Of a DNA stretch of 64,000 nucleotides, positions 21,571 to 31,915 are shown one piece after another. Every line of letters starts with the position of its first letter. Position 1 is the first letter of the stretch. Made by a program: the position numbers and the translations under genes. Under the pieces are notes generated by a model. The model had not been told where the DNA came from. It saw only the letters and a program-made list of their open reading frames with translations, and did no database searches. Origin of the DNA: Leidyana gryllorum EB-2025a (Eukaryota > Apicomplexa); NCBI GenBank assembly GCA_048772705.1, contig JBLWGC010000208.1, positions 248,001 to 312,000 on the forward strand, given 5' to 3'.

Positions 21571-23007
21571 CTTTCATCCCATAATATCGTCAGAGCCACG
21601 CTCTCCGCCCAGCACATCCCCCGCCCTTTCCCACCATCATATTCCTTCCGAGTCGCGTTGTTCGTGAACTATCGACTACAATAGAATCGACTTCGGACCA
21701 CTGACTGACTGATCAATTGTATTGGAACGTCTCATAGCATTCGAGAATGCAAATATTGCCACCACAATCCACCCCTCCGGTACTGTTAAGCCGTTTGCGC
21801 TACTTACCTGCACTACTAACTCAAACCCTCATCCGCCCTCACTCTTTACATATATATACTTCTTCACGTTCACCGCTTTTGATGGTGTAACACAGAGGTC
21901 CTCCTGTCTGACGTACGGCGACGAGTTTCCACGTACGCAAGAAATATACTTCTTCTGGAGGCTCACTGCCCCACCACGACGATCACTTTACGTCATCTGG
22001 ACCCTAAAACTCCGCATAAAATAACCAAACCTCGCTCCTGGGACAGTCCATCACCCAAATGCTTGGATTGTTCCAAACTTTGTAGATAAGTCTCATATGC
22101 GATTGCGATTGCGAGTGCACGAGCGGTGTAATACCCCGTCTCTTTGTGTCTATAAGAGTGTGTGTGTGTGCGCGCCCCAAATGTATGTGTGTAAGGTCCG
22201 TGCCCAGGGAGGTCATTGATACTGTCTTATACCAACATCGAACGCTTATTCAATGTCACAGGTCTCGGGCCACACCATACAATGCTATGCTCCTATACGC
22301 TTCACTCAGATGCACACACTGAGTATATTTACACCAGTTGCAGTGCTATATGCACAGAAAAAGAAATTCAGCTGGAGGAGACCTGTCCAATCAGGATGTG
22401 AACGAGGCCGATCGCACGTCTTGAAATCAGTTGGATGGTCCCCGGCTGTGTGTGTGTCCATACAGCGCGGGATGCTTTGCCTGGAATGCATATGGACCAC
22501 ACTTTGGGCTTCAAGGGCGACCGGACCATATTTTGGTCTTTTCATCTTTCATCTAACTACTGTGTCCTTAGCTCATCGGTAGTTTTTCCCGGCACCTGGA
22601 CTACAAGAGGCCCCGTGCTGATCAACTCGGAGACTCGATGTTCTAATTTTCGGTTTGACGAACGGAAGGAGTCTCCAGATTCATCAAAGAATCTGACATT
22701 ACCTCACAGTGAACCCGACGACATTTGCGCATTCTGCTCTCAGAGCCTTTCTTCTAATTTTCGGTGACTGGTCGAGCGAGCTCTCCCACAATCAGAGACC
22801 GACTGCCTATATTGGGATGATGAGTCGATTGAGTGTACCGCATTTGATGGTGGTATATCAGTCAGCCCATTGGACACTGCAATTAAAGGATGTTGTTGTC
22901 CCCTCAAGTTTTCGTTCTCGTAGGCGAACTTGCGTAAGCTCTCTTGATATACCCCAAGGACCGTGTATTGGTTCCTCTGGTACTCCGTATCCCACGCCCG
23001 AAGATCT

Positions 23008-23092
23008 GGTCGGTCGGTCGGTCGGTCGATCCGCGGGCTCGTGCCCCAAAAGGGGAGAATGATTGATTGATTGACTGACTGACTGGCTGGCC
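23008..23092. repeat. GGTC and GATT/GACT tetranucleotide arrays
   Basis: Two short arrays, (GGTC)n then (GATT)n(GACT)n(GGCT)n, separated by about 30 bp of unique sequence. Confidence 0.85.
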
Positions 23093-23383
23093 TTGACGAC
23101 TCAAGTAGCATCTCGGGTCACTCACTCACTGTCTATGAAGCGAAGGTTGGAATTCTGTTGATCGGGAGCACAAGTTTTATGAAGGATCGCTCGTCAAACG
23201 GCACTATCTCCAGCGTCAACCCATCAATTTTGATCTGCTTCATCCTTTGACTGTGCTGCTTAGCTGAGAAATAGTTCTGTGCGCGCGTGTGTCCTTCCAA
23301 CCCATTTCCGTTTCATTATCAGCTCATACCGTTGGCTGGCGGCCGGCTGGCTGGATCGATCGATCGATATGTTTCTGTGTCAC

Positions 23384-24133
23384 TTATTGCCCGTAGCAAT
23401 GATGGATGCACCCTGGAGGGGCGGGGGTTGGTTCAGAAGATTCACGTCGCAGTTTGCTGAGCAGCCCTTCCAACTCACTGGCCCTATCTATCAAGAATGA
23501 ACACTCGTTAAGTCCTAAAGTCTTAGGCTGACCGCGATGTCCGCAATCACTGGCTGGCTGAGAGGTCGCTTCGTCGCTGCCAAGTCGAAGGTCATTCACA
23601 CCAATGGTCATTCTTCCATCTTCGAGATCCGATGCGCCGACAAAGCATGGGGGTGTCCGGCCCATAAGAGGCCCGCTGCAGGTCGATCTGAGCATATAGT
23701 TGCAGCTAGTTGCGGTGGAAGAATTACTATCGTGAGGAAGAACACTCATTTCCACCAGCGGCGGTAAGTATCTTGTGGCACCAAAAACACTTGTGTCCAT
23801 TGGTGGTTCCTGGTGGTAGCCACCTCGGCAACATATTCTGGGTAGACACCTGGCGAGGCCTAAAATCCTTTGCACACTAAAGTCTTGGATTACTCGAATT
23901 GGGTCCTCGAACCGGTAACCTTTCTCCCCTTCCAAGCCTGAGCTGCCGCCTTGGGGTCCCGCACCCTCAGGTTGTTGTTGATCAGCCGCAGTCGGCGGCA
24001 TACAACCCCAGTGAAGGATTTCTTCCACTCTCATTCCCCCCGTGTTAGGGCACAGTGCCATCAAATGCGCCATAAATCTTCCGCCAGCTGCTGTGCTGTT
24101 GCGCCACCTCGACACTCGGACAACCGCCGACAT
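23384..24133 (-). CDS. Hypothetical protein
   Basis: An uninterrupted 249-codon frame from the ATG at 24133. I recognise no domain. The N-terminal part (WRNSTAAGGRFMAHLMALCP, EDPIRVIQDFSVQRILGLAR) looks like folded helices. The middle is loose, and the end has a clear helix (FLIDRASELEGLLSKLRR). On the other strand a 76-codon frame (23537-23767) ends at a good GTAAGT donor, so either strand might be the true one; the longer frame is preferred. The gene lies 88 bp after the next orphan gene on the same strand. It may have lost or acquired introns that I cannot see. Confidence 0.4.
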   Translation of the reverse strand: MSAVVRVSRWRNSTAAGGRFMAHLMALCPNTGGMRVEEILHWGCMPPTAADQQQPEGAGPQGGSSGLEGEKGYRFEDPIRVIQDFSVQRILGLARCLPRICCRGGYHQEPPMDTSVFGATRYLPPLVEMSVLPHDSNSSTATSCNYMLRSTCSGPLMGRTPPCFVGASDLEDGRMTIGVNDLRLGSDEATSQPASDCGHRGQPKTLGLNECSFLIDRASELEGLLSKLRRESSEPTPAPPGCIHHCYGQ

Positions 24134-24221
24134 TGAGAGCAGCGTCAAGTCCGAACCGACTTTTTTGAGTTTTCGACTTCCCGCCCTTTCATACCTCTCT
24201 TATTTTCGGCCACATTTCATT

Positions 24222-25652
24222 CTAAAGTCTCGTGGCCTGATGTCGAGCGCTGATCAAAACGATTGGATTCGAATCCAACACCACCACCACTCCACTCTCC
24301 TCCACTTCGCAGTCGTCAGTACAACAACCATCTCTCAGCCAGTTTGAGACTTCTGCTTTGGAGGGCTGCGGTCTACGATCTGGTGCTCGCCCAGGAGCAC
24401 CCCTTGCGTTCAGGATGTCGAGTCTAAACGATCCCGCTGCTTCACGAGTGGAACTCACAAACGCCGCCCCCCAGTCTCTCATCACCACCTGCGCGGCCAC
24501 ATCGGGATTCCCTTCATGCCAGGTTCTCGGGAAGGCCAGGTACACTTTACCAATCTGACGTGGCTCGATGATGGAACCTGTCAGCAGCCAAAGCAAGTCC
24601 GCCACTTCAACGTTCCAAGGCGAATAGCAATCCCATTGAGTGGCCCACGTGGACTTCCTTTCCGTATTGAAGACCCGAACCATTGGGACGGAATAGCAGA
24701 AGCGGCCAGAGAAAGGTTCAGCATCCAACAGTACTGCTGTCTTGGAGATTGCATCGTACCAAACAATGTGTGCAGGCGGACGCTCCTCTGGAATCACTCG
24801 TACCTCCTCGGGCGTTTGCGACTCGGCAGCTGCAGAGACCGATTGCCATTCGATTCCCGTCTCCGAGTTGACGTCGGCAACGGAAACTCGTTCAATGGCC
24901 GTCTGCGGGTTGAGAGCTGCAAGTGTGACCCTTTCGATCACCGACTGCGGATTGGGAGCGACTGCCTCCCATTCAGTTGCCGTCTCCGAGTTGACAGCTA
25001 CAGCTGATACCCATTGCACAGCTGCTTCGAGCTGCGAGAGTCTCGCATTCACACCCGCCATCCCGTCCACAGTCGGCTCAACTCGGCCTGGCAAGCTGTT
25101 CCCCGCATCGGAGTCTGTGATCGCAAGCACACGAGCCGAAGCTTGGCCATCCTCCGGTAGCGAAGAGCTTCTATCACCTTCGAACCGATCAATACTATTT
25201 TCGCTCAACTGTGCATCACCTCCAGACTGACTTTCACCTGTTGAGCGCCCCGAACCGGTTTTCGGGGGAGTTCTGATCACCGCAATAACTTCGTCTCGTG
25301 CCGATCCTTTGGGAGTACGATAGAATAGGACTTGTGGGGAGCGTGGTGAGAATTTATGGTCATTCATGTGGGAGGATAGGCCGTCTATCACCAAAGACCG
25401 ATAGGCTCTGTGCATGGTCGGGTAGTGCATATCGAGGGTCGCGACCATATCTTGGACCGTGGCGTCATCAAGTATCGGAAGTGCTTCTGTTGGGCCACAA
25501 TCCCGTGTTATGTGGATGCTGGGGAATTCCTCCGTACGCGGCCACCATGAGAGACACCACGGAGCCGAGGCCACGTGACCGAAGAAAGTCAAAGTTTGTG
25601 GGTGGCCTCTTCGTCGAGACTTTGGTGTGGAGGGGTATAGAATACTTCTCAT
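24222..25652 (-). CDS. Hypothetical protein with internal 17-residue repeats
   Basis: The frame from the ATG at 25652 encodes 476 residues. No family is recognised. The N-terminal third (TVQDMVATLDMHYPTMHRAY and nearby) is helical. The centre holds about five tandem copies of a unit like VNSETATEWEAVA / LNPQTAIERVSVA (DNA about 24815-25025). The C-terminal third has a folded, Trp-rich segment (HIVWYDAISKTAVLLDAEPF, later KVYLAFPRTWHEGNPD). The 5' end is uncertain: an overlapping frame at 25468-25677 (from an ATG at about 25665) also looks coding (KRPPTNFDFLRSRGLGSVV), but joining it would need an intron of only about 19 nt, so I left it out. No signal peptide or membrane helix. Confidence 0.5.
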   Translation of the reverse strand: MRSILYPSTPKSRRRGHPQTLTFFGHVASAPWCLSWWPRTEEFPSIHITRDCGPTEALPILDDATVQDMVATLDMHYPTMHRAYRSLVIDGLSSHMNDHKFSPRSPQVLFYRTPKGSARDEVIAVIRTPPKTGSGRSTGESQSGGDAQLSENSIDRFEGDRSSSLPEDGQASARVLAITDSDAGNSLPGRVEPTVDGMAGVNARLSQLEAAVQWVSAVAVNSETATEWEAVAPNPQSVIERVTLAALNPQTAIERVSVADVNSETGIEWQSVSAAAESQTPEEVRVIPEERPPAHIVWYDAISKTAVLLDAEPFSGRFCYSVPMVRVFNTERKSTWATQWDCYSPWNVEVADLLWLLTGSIIEPRQIGKVYLAFPRTWHEGNPDVAAQVVMRDWGAAFVSSTREAAGSFRLDILNARGAPGRAPDRRPQPSKAEVSNWLRDGCCTDDCEVEESGVVVVLDSNPIVLISARHQATRL

Positions 25653-25988
25653 CTAACATGGACTCAGCAGCGCCCAAAATGTGTGGTCAACAGCAATGGC
25701 AATAGTACTGAGAAAATCTTGTGAGAAACTCAATGCCACCTGTAAGTGATCCAAATTTCGGCTAATTGCGTTCATGGAAACAGTGCATCAAATTCGCATG
25801 TCTCCCGGCCGCGCCCTCGAGCACACACACTCGTTCGTCTGTTGGTTCACTGAATACTGAGTCCACACGAGTGTGAAAGCAGTGCGATTAGTACCTTCCT
25901 CTTCTATGGAACATTCCAAATCAGCTGTTGATCGGCAACAGTAGCACGAAATTTGGACAAATTACGAACGGTTCAGTGCCCTGCCCAT
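25653..25988. other. Divergent intergenic region, no gene recognised
   Basis: This 336-bp stretch lies between two divergent orphan genes. It contains a possible alternative 5' exon of the minus-strand gene at its left end. Otherwise nothing identifiable; it presumably carries both promoters. Confidence 0.4.
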
Positions 25989-28094
25989 ATGGACAATTTG
26001 ATTGACCAGCCATTGCTCGCCGCAACAGAGACGCAGGGATGGCTGAAGGTTCAAGAGAGCGTCCCCTTCTCTTTTGAGTATGTGCGAGACCAGACGAAGA
26101 TCTCGTGTGAAGGGCAGCGCGTGGTGGCCATCGAGGGCGAGCCAATTTTCTCTTTCGACATCCGGCACGGGTTCCGGTGGGTCGGGGATGAGAGTGTCGA
26201 CGCCTCCATCCTCGAGGACATCCAGAGGCTGCAGTGGCGAAAACATTTAGTCACTGGAGGCGTATTACTCCGGCTGGAGGGCGCCGCTGGGGCTCGGATC
26301 AGCTGCCGGCGGCTGGGTGAGATGAGCAGATACCTCAAAGAGCAACATGAAATGGTCGTGTCACTCGAGATGTTGGCCGATGGTTACGATTTCAGCGAGG
26401 CAGTGGTCTTTGTCCTTCCCGTGGAGCTACGGGCTCGCGGCTCCGACCCGCTAGAGATTATAGCCGCGATCAAGGCGGACGCTGGACTGCACATCGAAAC
26501 CGAACACAGTGATATGATGGTCCGGGCACCGATTATTTCGGAAGGGGGAGCGATCACTTTGGAGAGCGGTCACTTAATCCGGAACAGCAGCCGCATTTCA
26601 GCCTCGAGGGTTCACATTCGGGTGCCAAAGTTTGTCAACGAGGCATCGGTGACACGACACGTCAAAGTGGAGGCAGTGGGCATAGATGGGTTTTCAGCAG
26701 CAGACTCTTCCTCCTCTTCGTACCTTCGAATTGAGGCTCTGGAAGTACAAAACTATTCCTTGTTGAAGTGCACAGGCGACATGTGGATTGGCAGCAGTTG
26801 GACTTCCACTGACTTCTCGGCGGGAGAGGGACTTTCACGGGCTCGTTTGATCAACAGCGGAGCCATAGATTGTGGTCAAAATCTGGTTTTGGGGGTGGGA
26901 GAGATACAGCAGGTACAGCGATTGGATACAGCAAAGTGGAGGGGTTCCTGGGGTAGAGTTTCGGGGATAAGCGTGGATCACATGGCGCTCGCCGATCTGC
27001 CAGTGGTATCTTCAGTCTGCCCGATAGGAGCAGATTTGAGGAAGGCGCTCCAACTTGAGACCTTCGTGCGGTTCCATTCGTCGGTCAGCAACCCGATGAA
27101 ATGGTATCGAATCAGAGATGAGGTCCACCAACTCAAAGGCGATTTCGCCAAGCTGGTTCGGTTGCAGCGTGTGCCGCTCCAGCTCGAAATCAGTGAACGG
27201 AACGTCACGCGGAGAGAGTTTAACCAGAAGCTCGAGAGGCGAGAGATAACGGCAGCGCCGCAGTACTATGACATCGTGGAGCCGATGCTCGAAAACCTCA
27301 GCATCAGTGATGGGACTGGGGAGGACGAGATTGGACTGATAGCGAGGACAAAGACCAATGAGTATCTCTGGGCACCCATGAGACTCTGTAGATTTGTACC
27401 GGCCCGCTACATGCGGTGCTGTGGGAAGAGGAAGTGTTATCGCCTTAAGCCCTATGAGGAACTTGATGATTGCGACAGAGAACAGGTGGAGGAAATATTG
27501 TACGAAGAAAACTATGAGTGGCGGGACTACTACCACTTCGCCCCGGCGATACGGTCCTTAGCAGCGGTCGAAGATTACTGTCATCCCCAACCGTCCATCA
27601 GTGTTAAGGGTGCCATCTTTGACGTCTTTAAGGCGAGGAGACTGGAGTGCATTGGGGTCCCCGTACATGTTCACATTAAGACGGGATGGAAAAAGTCGAG
27701 TTGTCGCCATTATCCTCGGAGGCCGGAGGAGGTGGTCGAGAGCATTTCTGAAGTATGGTGGTACCTTTTTCTCCTCCTTTGCTGGCTGAACAGCTTGAGG
27801 GGGTTGAGTGTGTGGCACTTCCTCTTCAGGTTCTTTTTTGATCCGCTCATCACCGTGCTGCTGGCCACCGTCCTCGAGAACCTCGAATACTTGCCGTATC
27901 CATTGCTGCTGGCCGTCGTCCGCGGCACCCTCAAAGAATTCCCGTATCCCTCCCGAAGGCCCAACTTTGAGAACGCACAGAGTACCGAGTACACAATTCT
28001 GCTGCCGAAAGACCTTTTGCCGACGAAAGCTCCGCTCAGCATCGAACTCGAGGACCACTTGCCGCGATGGCACGACCACGTGTGGTACTATTGA
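25989..28094 (+). CDS. Unrecognised membrane protein with haemagglutinin-like repeats (paralog A)
   Basis: A single exon of 701 residues from the ATG at 25989. No named family fits. Three short beta-type repeats of the N-x-x-x-I-x(n)-L/I-x-I kind occur at about residues 196-210 (RNSSRISASRVHI), 254-268 (NYSLLKCTGDMWIG) and 287-302 (NSGAIDCGQNLVLG), resembling filamentous-haemagglutinin beta-helix rungs. A conserved block (IGLIARTKTNEYLWAPMRL, then RCCGKRKCYRLKP) and an IGVPV strand follow. Near residues 590-645 lies a hydrophobic pair (WWYLFLLLCWL, ... PLLLAVV), then a LLPKDLLP tail. The same order is found in the convergent gene at 28142-31489, so they are full-length paralogs. There is no signal peptide. 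Function unknown; a membrane-anchored scaffold or adhesin-like fold is inference. Confidence 0.72.
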   Translation: MDNLIDQPLLAATETQGWLKVQESVPFSFEYVRDQTKISCEGQRVVAIEGEPIFSFDIRHGFRWVGDESVDASILEDIQRLQWRKHLVTGGVLLRLEGAAGARISCRRLGEMSRYLKEQHEMVVSLEMLADGYDFSEAVVFVLPVELRARGSDPLEIIAAIKADAGLHIETEHSDMMVRAPIISEGGAITLESGHLIRNSSRISASRVHIRVPKFVNEASVTRHVKVEAVGIDGFSAADSSSSSYLRIEALEVQNYSLLKCTGDMWIGSSWTSTDFSAGEGLSRARLINSGAIDCGQNLVLGVGEIQQVQRLDTAKWRGSWGRVSGISVDHMALADLPVVSSVCPIGADLRKALQLETFVRFHSSVSNPMKWYRIRDEVHQLKGDFAKLVRLQRVPLQLEISERNVTRREFNQKLERREITAAPQYYDIVEPMLENLSISDGTGEDEIGLIARTKTNEYLWAPMRLCRFVPARYMRCCGKRKCYRLKPYEELDDCDREQVEEILYEENYEWRDYYHFAPAIRSLAAVEDYCHPQPSISVKGAIFDVFKARRLECIGVPVHVHIKTGWKKSSCRHYPRRPEEVVESISEVWWYLFLLLCWLNSLRGLSVWHFLFRFFFDPLITVLLATVLENLEYLPYPLLLAVVRGTLKEFPYPSRRPNFENAQSTEYTILLPKDLLPTKAPLSIELEDHLPRWHDHVWYY

Positions 28095-28141
28095 GAGATT
28101 ATCATTGTGTGTCTGTTGCTTCTTCTTCAAAACCAATTTCA

Positions 28142-31100
28142 TTATTTAGCGAGACCTGGACATAAAACACCCCAAAACCGCTCATGCGCATCGGTCAATT
28201 GCTGTTTGTGCGTCCAGAGACAGATCAGAGCCGTTTCTGAGCAATGCGTTGGCTCGCGGCACATCTTGAAGGAGATGGTCGCTGGCGAGTCTCTGAGTCC
28301 CAGAGACGACGCCCCTTGCGTGCACACAGCCACCAATCGCTTGAGACCCGCAAAGCACACTGAACCCGCGACAGCGTATCGGAGATATATTGTGAAGAAG
28401 GCAGAGAGAATCGTCACTCTATCGGCTGGCCGATACTGTTGGAATTGATTATTGAAGGCCGTCTCGTTCTCCCACGAGAAACTCTGGAACGGCTTCTGAA
28501 TCAGAGACACCGCTTCGGACATTTTAAATTCCGCAGTCGGGAAGCCGAATACCATTGCCGACAGCCGCTCGACCACGTGGTGTTGCATATTCGTTAGTAT
28601 CTCTCGCAGAGCCGACAGTTCATACTTGTCCAAACACGAGGGATCGAACAGGCCGACTGACGGGGGATGTCTGGCATTCGGGCCTTTCCAACACAACCTG
28701 TGACACTGTTTCAATTGTGATCCCAAAAGTTGCCTCGATAGCGGCTTTGGGAGCAAATCTCGGAGCGGGAAGTACACCTTTCCGCCTTCGACGATATGAG
28801 TCGATGTCCGGCTAGTGACTCCGAGCTCTCCTCCGTTCGGTGTGGCGCCACTCACCAACGATGCCCTCAACGGCGCTTCCAAGCGACACAAAGACATCTC
28901 TCGAGCCGAGCTGCCACGGAGCAGTGCATAAAAGAGAGAGACGTAGAATAAGAGTCCGACCAAACCGCTCAGAAGGCCCCAAGTGGCGGTTCCAGCCAGC
29001 AGGACTAAAACAGCCCCAACTACTCCGGCCCAGAACGGTCGCATAGCTGTGGGGGCAAAGTGTGAGTCGTCTCGATGAGACTCGTTTGTACTTTGCTGCT
29101 GCGGTCTGAGGTTATGGGTGCAGCCGGAGTAGAGTTTCTCAGAACAACATCGACGCAGGGGGACCCCCACTGACGAGATGTCCACCTCTTTCATTCCCGC
29201 TATGGCTATCATCTCGTGACGCCCGTGCATGAAACCCGCTTGATGGATGAGAGGGGTATATAGGTACAGATCACCGCCAGCGAATATAGTTGGCGTCTCG
29301 CTTTGCTGCAGACTCCTCCAAAGAACCTCTCGTTGAGCTTCTGTGGCTACCTCGAAATGGGGTACCTGATACCGATACTCGTGGACTGAGTACTGTGCAT
29401 ACCAAGGCGCCACTAACTGCCTCTCCAGATGCCACCACACCTCAGCTTTTGGTCGCAGCCAACGACACAGCCCCGGACATTTGTCCGCTTTGTGGAGATT
29501 ACTGAGGACTGCTGGGACCCAGAAGGTTGTTCCTGTCGAAGTCTGGCACACATAACCGACAGTGTCACGGGGCCACATGAGTAACGCAGCGACCATCTTC
29601 TCCTCTTCCCGGGCTTTACGGTATGTTGTGTACTCTTCCAGGTATTGGTGGTACTTTACATCCGAGGCGAGGCAAACGTAGGAGCGGCCGTGACTCGGGT
29701 CGCCATTGATGGTTATCCACTCCACTGCTCCGACGGCTGGGCTTTGGCACACCTCCAACTCCTCGAGACGGTAGCCTCTGCGAGGATCGACGATGGACTT
29801 TGGGAACGAGTACATAAGACCGTCCGTTTGTTGACGGAGAGATGCCGGGACCATTGTCTCCGCTTCGCCCCGCCGCAGGTCCCTCCAGGCATCGCGCCAC
29901 AAGTTGTGGTCAAAGTGAAAGTCACTCTGAAGCCTCTCATAACAATTGGTCACTTTTTGTCCATAAAGCGCAATGTCGTGGTCGCATCCAATGTAACCCG
30001 AGTTGTAGATATGAGAGCGAATCGGTGGCGCCATTCTCTCAGCGGGGGGCATTGATACTGCCGAAGGCGGGGATCCCTCGCGGGAAGGAGACGCCTCGGG
30101 AGGCGGCGGGGGCGGCACAGGATTTCCAATTGTCAGCGATCCTTGAGAGTATATCGTAGCTTCTCTGTTGATGATGAAATCTGCCACAATCTCGATGTCG
30201 ACTGCCTTTGTGTCGCACTCGTCTTTGATAAACGCGAGGATCTCCGGGCGGGGCTCTGAGCGTTCAGTTTGCTGTTGCGCCCACGTCTGCGGATTCACCG
30301 CCGAGTTCTCAACAGTGGGCGCCCGGAAGGCTATTCGTGTTGCCCGAATACTCGAGTGATTCTTAATCCCACAGGAACTCGCGATCTTAAGTGAAGGCGT
30401 AGATATCGGTGCCTTTATGACCACAGCAGACTTCTCAGACGCCAGAGTAAACTCGCAAGGCGTATCTATCGGCTGTTCCAGGACAACATCCTGATTCGTC
30501 TTGGCAACCAGACAAACCCGCAGGCCAAAGGTCAGTGGAGGGGGATTGGGGGTCTCGAAAGTATTGAAGTGATCGGAGAGGACGTGAAGCGTCGTTAAGC
30601 GATTAGAAGCGCGATGGTAAAGGAGTTTGAGGACAGTCTGCTGGAGCTGATGAAGAGGCAGTGACAACTTGGGCTTGGCCTCCAGAATCAAGTGGTGGCC
30701 GTCGGGCAATGTTGTCCATCGGACAGACGCCCAGGACTGGTAGAAATGGTCCCGTTTGACATTGTCGGAGTCGAGGAAGTATAACGCAGTGGGGCTCACA
30801 AACGAAGCAGTGAACAGCTCGCTGTACAGATCGCTATACACAGAGAAGCTATTATGAGCACCGACGAAACACTGCGCGATAGTCGCGAGGGAGAGCACAT
30901 CAACTCGAGTGGCTTTCCGCGCCGTCAGAATCACATGAGTCCGCTTTACTCCTTCTTCATCTTCTGCGGGCTCAATACAGATCGACTCGAAAGGGTTTGG
31001 GTGCCGCATACAAGTCAGGATGGTCGTCGGTAACTCAAAACGGAGACCATTTCCCCATATGATGCCGTCTGCCTCCACAGACACTCGACCCGTCACTTCT

Positions 31101-31489
31101 TTGGGTTTCGCAGCAGCAACAAGTGACGTAACCTTTGCGATCTCCGCCAGCTCCAACTGTCGCGTCCGAGGGTGAGCTCGGAGTAGCAGGTCAAAAGAAC
31201 TCAAGTCCCCCTTAAACTCCCACTCTGCGGAATTGTACCGCTTAGTGATCAACTTGAATGAGACATCTATGTTCTCCACCCATTCGGCGGCATCGCTCTC
31301 AGTCGTCGACACCTCTCTCGCCGTTATCTCCCCAGGGGTACAGTCCGTTGACTGTTTGATTGTGTCTGCTCCAGGCAGATGTTCATCGCTCTGCAGATCT
31401 TCATCGCTCTGAGTGACTTGATGGCCGCTTAGCCATGACTTACCGCGAGTGCTGAACCTATGTGTCTTCCACATCTCGTTGTCGATCAT
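28142..31489 (-). CDS. Unrecognised membrane protein with haemagglutinin-like repeats (paralog B)
   Basis: A single exon of 1115 residues from the ATG at 31489; upstream non-ATG codons to 31504 are in frame. It matches paralog A in order: beta repeats at about residues 375-390 (KNHSSIRATRIAF), 437-452 (NREATIYSQGSLTIG) and 490-506 (NSGYIGCDHDIALYG), then VGYVCQTSTGTTFWVPAVL, then VGVPLRRCC, a membrane segment (AGVVGAVLVLLAGTATWGLL and the next helix) and LLPKPLS. Unlike A it has about 180 extra N-terminal residues, a Pro-rich linker (residues about 455-480) and about 190 extra C-terminal residues with one more hydrophobic helix. The two genes converge with 47 bp between stops. Function unknown. 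Confidence 0.72.
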   Translation of the reverse strand: MIDNEMWKTHRFSTRGKSWLSGHQVTQSDEDLQSDEHLPGADTIKQSTDCTPGEITAREVSTTESDAAEWVENIDVSFKLITKRYNSAEWEFKGDLSSFDLLLRAHPRTRQLELAEIAKVTSLVAAAKPKEVTGRVSVEADGIIWGNGLRFELPTTILTCMRHPNPFESICIEPAEDEEGVKRTHVILTARKATRVDVLSLATIAQCFVGAHNSFSVYSDLYSELFTASFVSPTALYFLDSDNVKRDHFYQSWASVRWTTLPDGHHLILEAKPKLSLPLHQLQQTVLKLLYHRASNRLTTLHVLSDHFNTFETPNPPPLTFGLRVCLVAKTNQDVVLEQPIDTPCEFTLASEKSAVVIKAPISTPSLKIASSCGIKNHSSIRATRIAFRAPTVENSAVNPQTWAQQQTERSEPRPEILAFIKDECDTKAVDIEIVADFIINREATIYSQGSLTIGNPVPPPPPPEASPSREGSPPSAVSMPPAERMAPPIRSHIYNSGYIGCDHDIALYGQKVTNCYERLQSDFHFDHNLWRDAWRDLRRGEAETMVPASLRQQTDGLMYSFPKSIVDPRRGYRLEELEVCQSPAVGAVEWITINGDPSHGRSYVCLASDVKYHQYLEEYTTYRKAREEEKMVAALLMWPRDTVGYVCQTSTGTTFWVPAVLSNLHKADKCPGLCRWLRPKAEVWWHLERQLVAPWYAQYSVHEYRYQVPHFEVATEAQREVLWRSLQQSETPTIFAGGDLYLYTPLIHQAGFMHGRHEMIAIAGMKEVDISSVGVPLRRCCSEKLYSGCTHNLRPQQQSTNESHRDDSHFAPTAMRPFWAGVVGAVLVLLAGTATWGLLSGLVGLLFYVSLFYALLRGSSAREMSLCRLEAPLRASLVSGATPNGGELGVTSRTSTHIVEGGKVYFPLRDLLPKPLSRQLLGSQLKQCHRLCWKGPNARHPPSVGLFDPSCLDKYELSALREILTNMQHHVVERLSAMVFGFPTAEFKMSEAVSLIQKPFQSFSWENETAFNNQFQQYRPADRVTILSAFFTIYLRYAVAGSVCFAGLKRLVAVCTQGASSLGLRDSPATISFKMCREPTHCSETALICLWTHKQQLTDAHERFWGVLCPGLAK

Positions 31490-31915
31490 CACTTCAGGGG
31501 TCAATAGTTGCGGAAAATAAAACTTGATGACGAGATTGGCCGTACTTTAAAAACTAACACTCTTAAAGCCTTCAAGCCCAAAGGCGCGCCAAACTGTCTC
31601 CAATCCCAAGATGGCAACGTAAGAACACTGATAGCCTCAACTGTGGCTGCAACTGATATATCGACGCCGAGATCCCAATAGTTGCCGTGCACACCTCCCC
31701 CCCGGCATGACATATCACACACACACACCCCCTCCCCGAACCCACGGACTCATTCTCTGTGACCCATCCACAGTGGCCTAATCGAAAGTCTCACTACACA
31801 CGTCCACCTGAGACTACAGCAACATAAATCGAATGACGGGATTGAAGTGACTTGATCGCGTTGAACAGTGGTTCTTACAATGTGTGTTGTATCTATCCCC
31901 TCGATCTGGAATTTG
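31490..31915. other. No gene recognised
   Basis: This 426-bp region lies between the start of paralog B and the end of the next gene on the same strand. It holds a short CA run near 31720 and scattered stops in all frames. It is presumed to contain the paralog B promoter and the 3' end of its neighbour. Confidence 0.4.

Larger units (their letters stand above)
21478..23383. other. 1.9 kb with no recognised gene; repeats only
   Basis: No frame here resembles a protein family, and frames change constantly. It contains tetranucleotide and dinucleotide runs: TCTG/TCCG/TCCA (about 21511-21570), GT (about 22158-22172), GGTC (about 23008-23030), GATT/GACT/GGCT (about 23061-23092) and GATC (23355-23370). 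A short stretch near 22568 (TTAGCTCATCGGTAG) recalls a tRNA A box, but no matching B box or cloverleaf follows. Undetected small exons or a noncoding RNA cannot be excluded. Confidence 0.5.

Noticed and set aside
22560-22640. tRNA-like start (TTAGCTCATCGGTAG)
   Set aside because: No anticodon stem, B box or 7-bp acceptor pairing can be drawn.
23537-23767. 76-codon plus-strand exon ending at a GTAAGT donor
   Set aside because: No downstream exon in phase could be found, and the minus strand carries a longer frame; kept only as an alternative.
25468-25677. Extra 5' exon for the orphan at 24222-25652
   Set aside because: The reading looks protein-like but joining it needs a ~19-nt intron, shorter than any other here.
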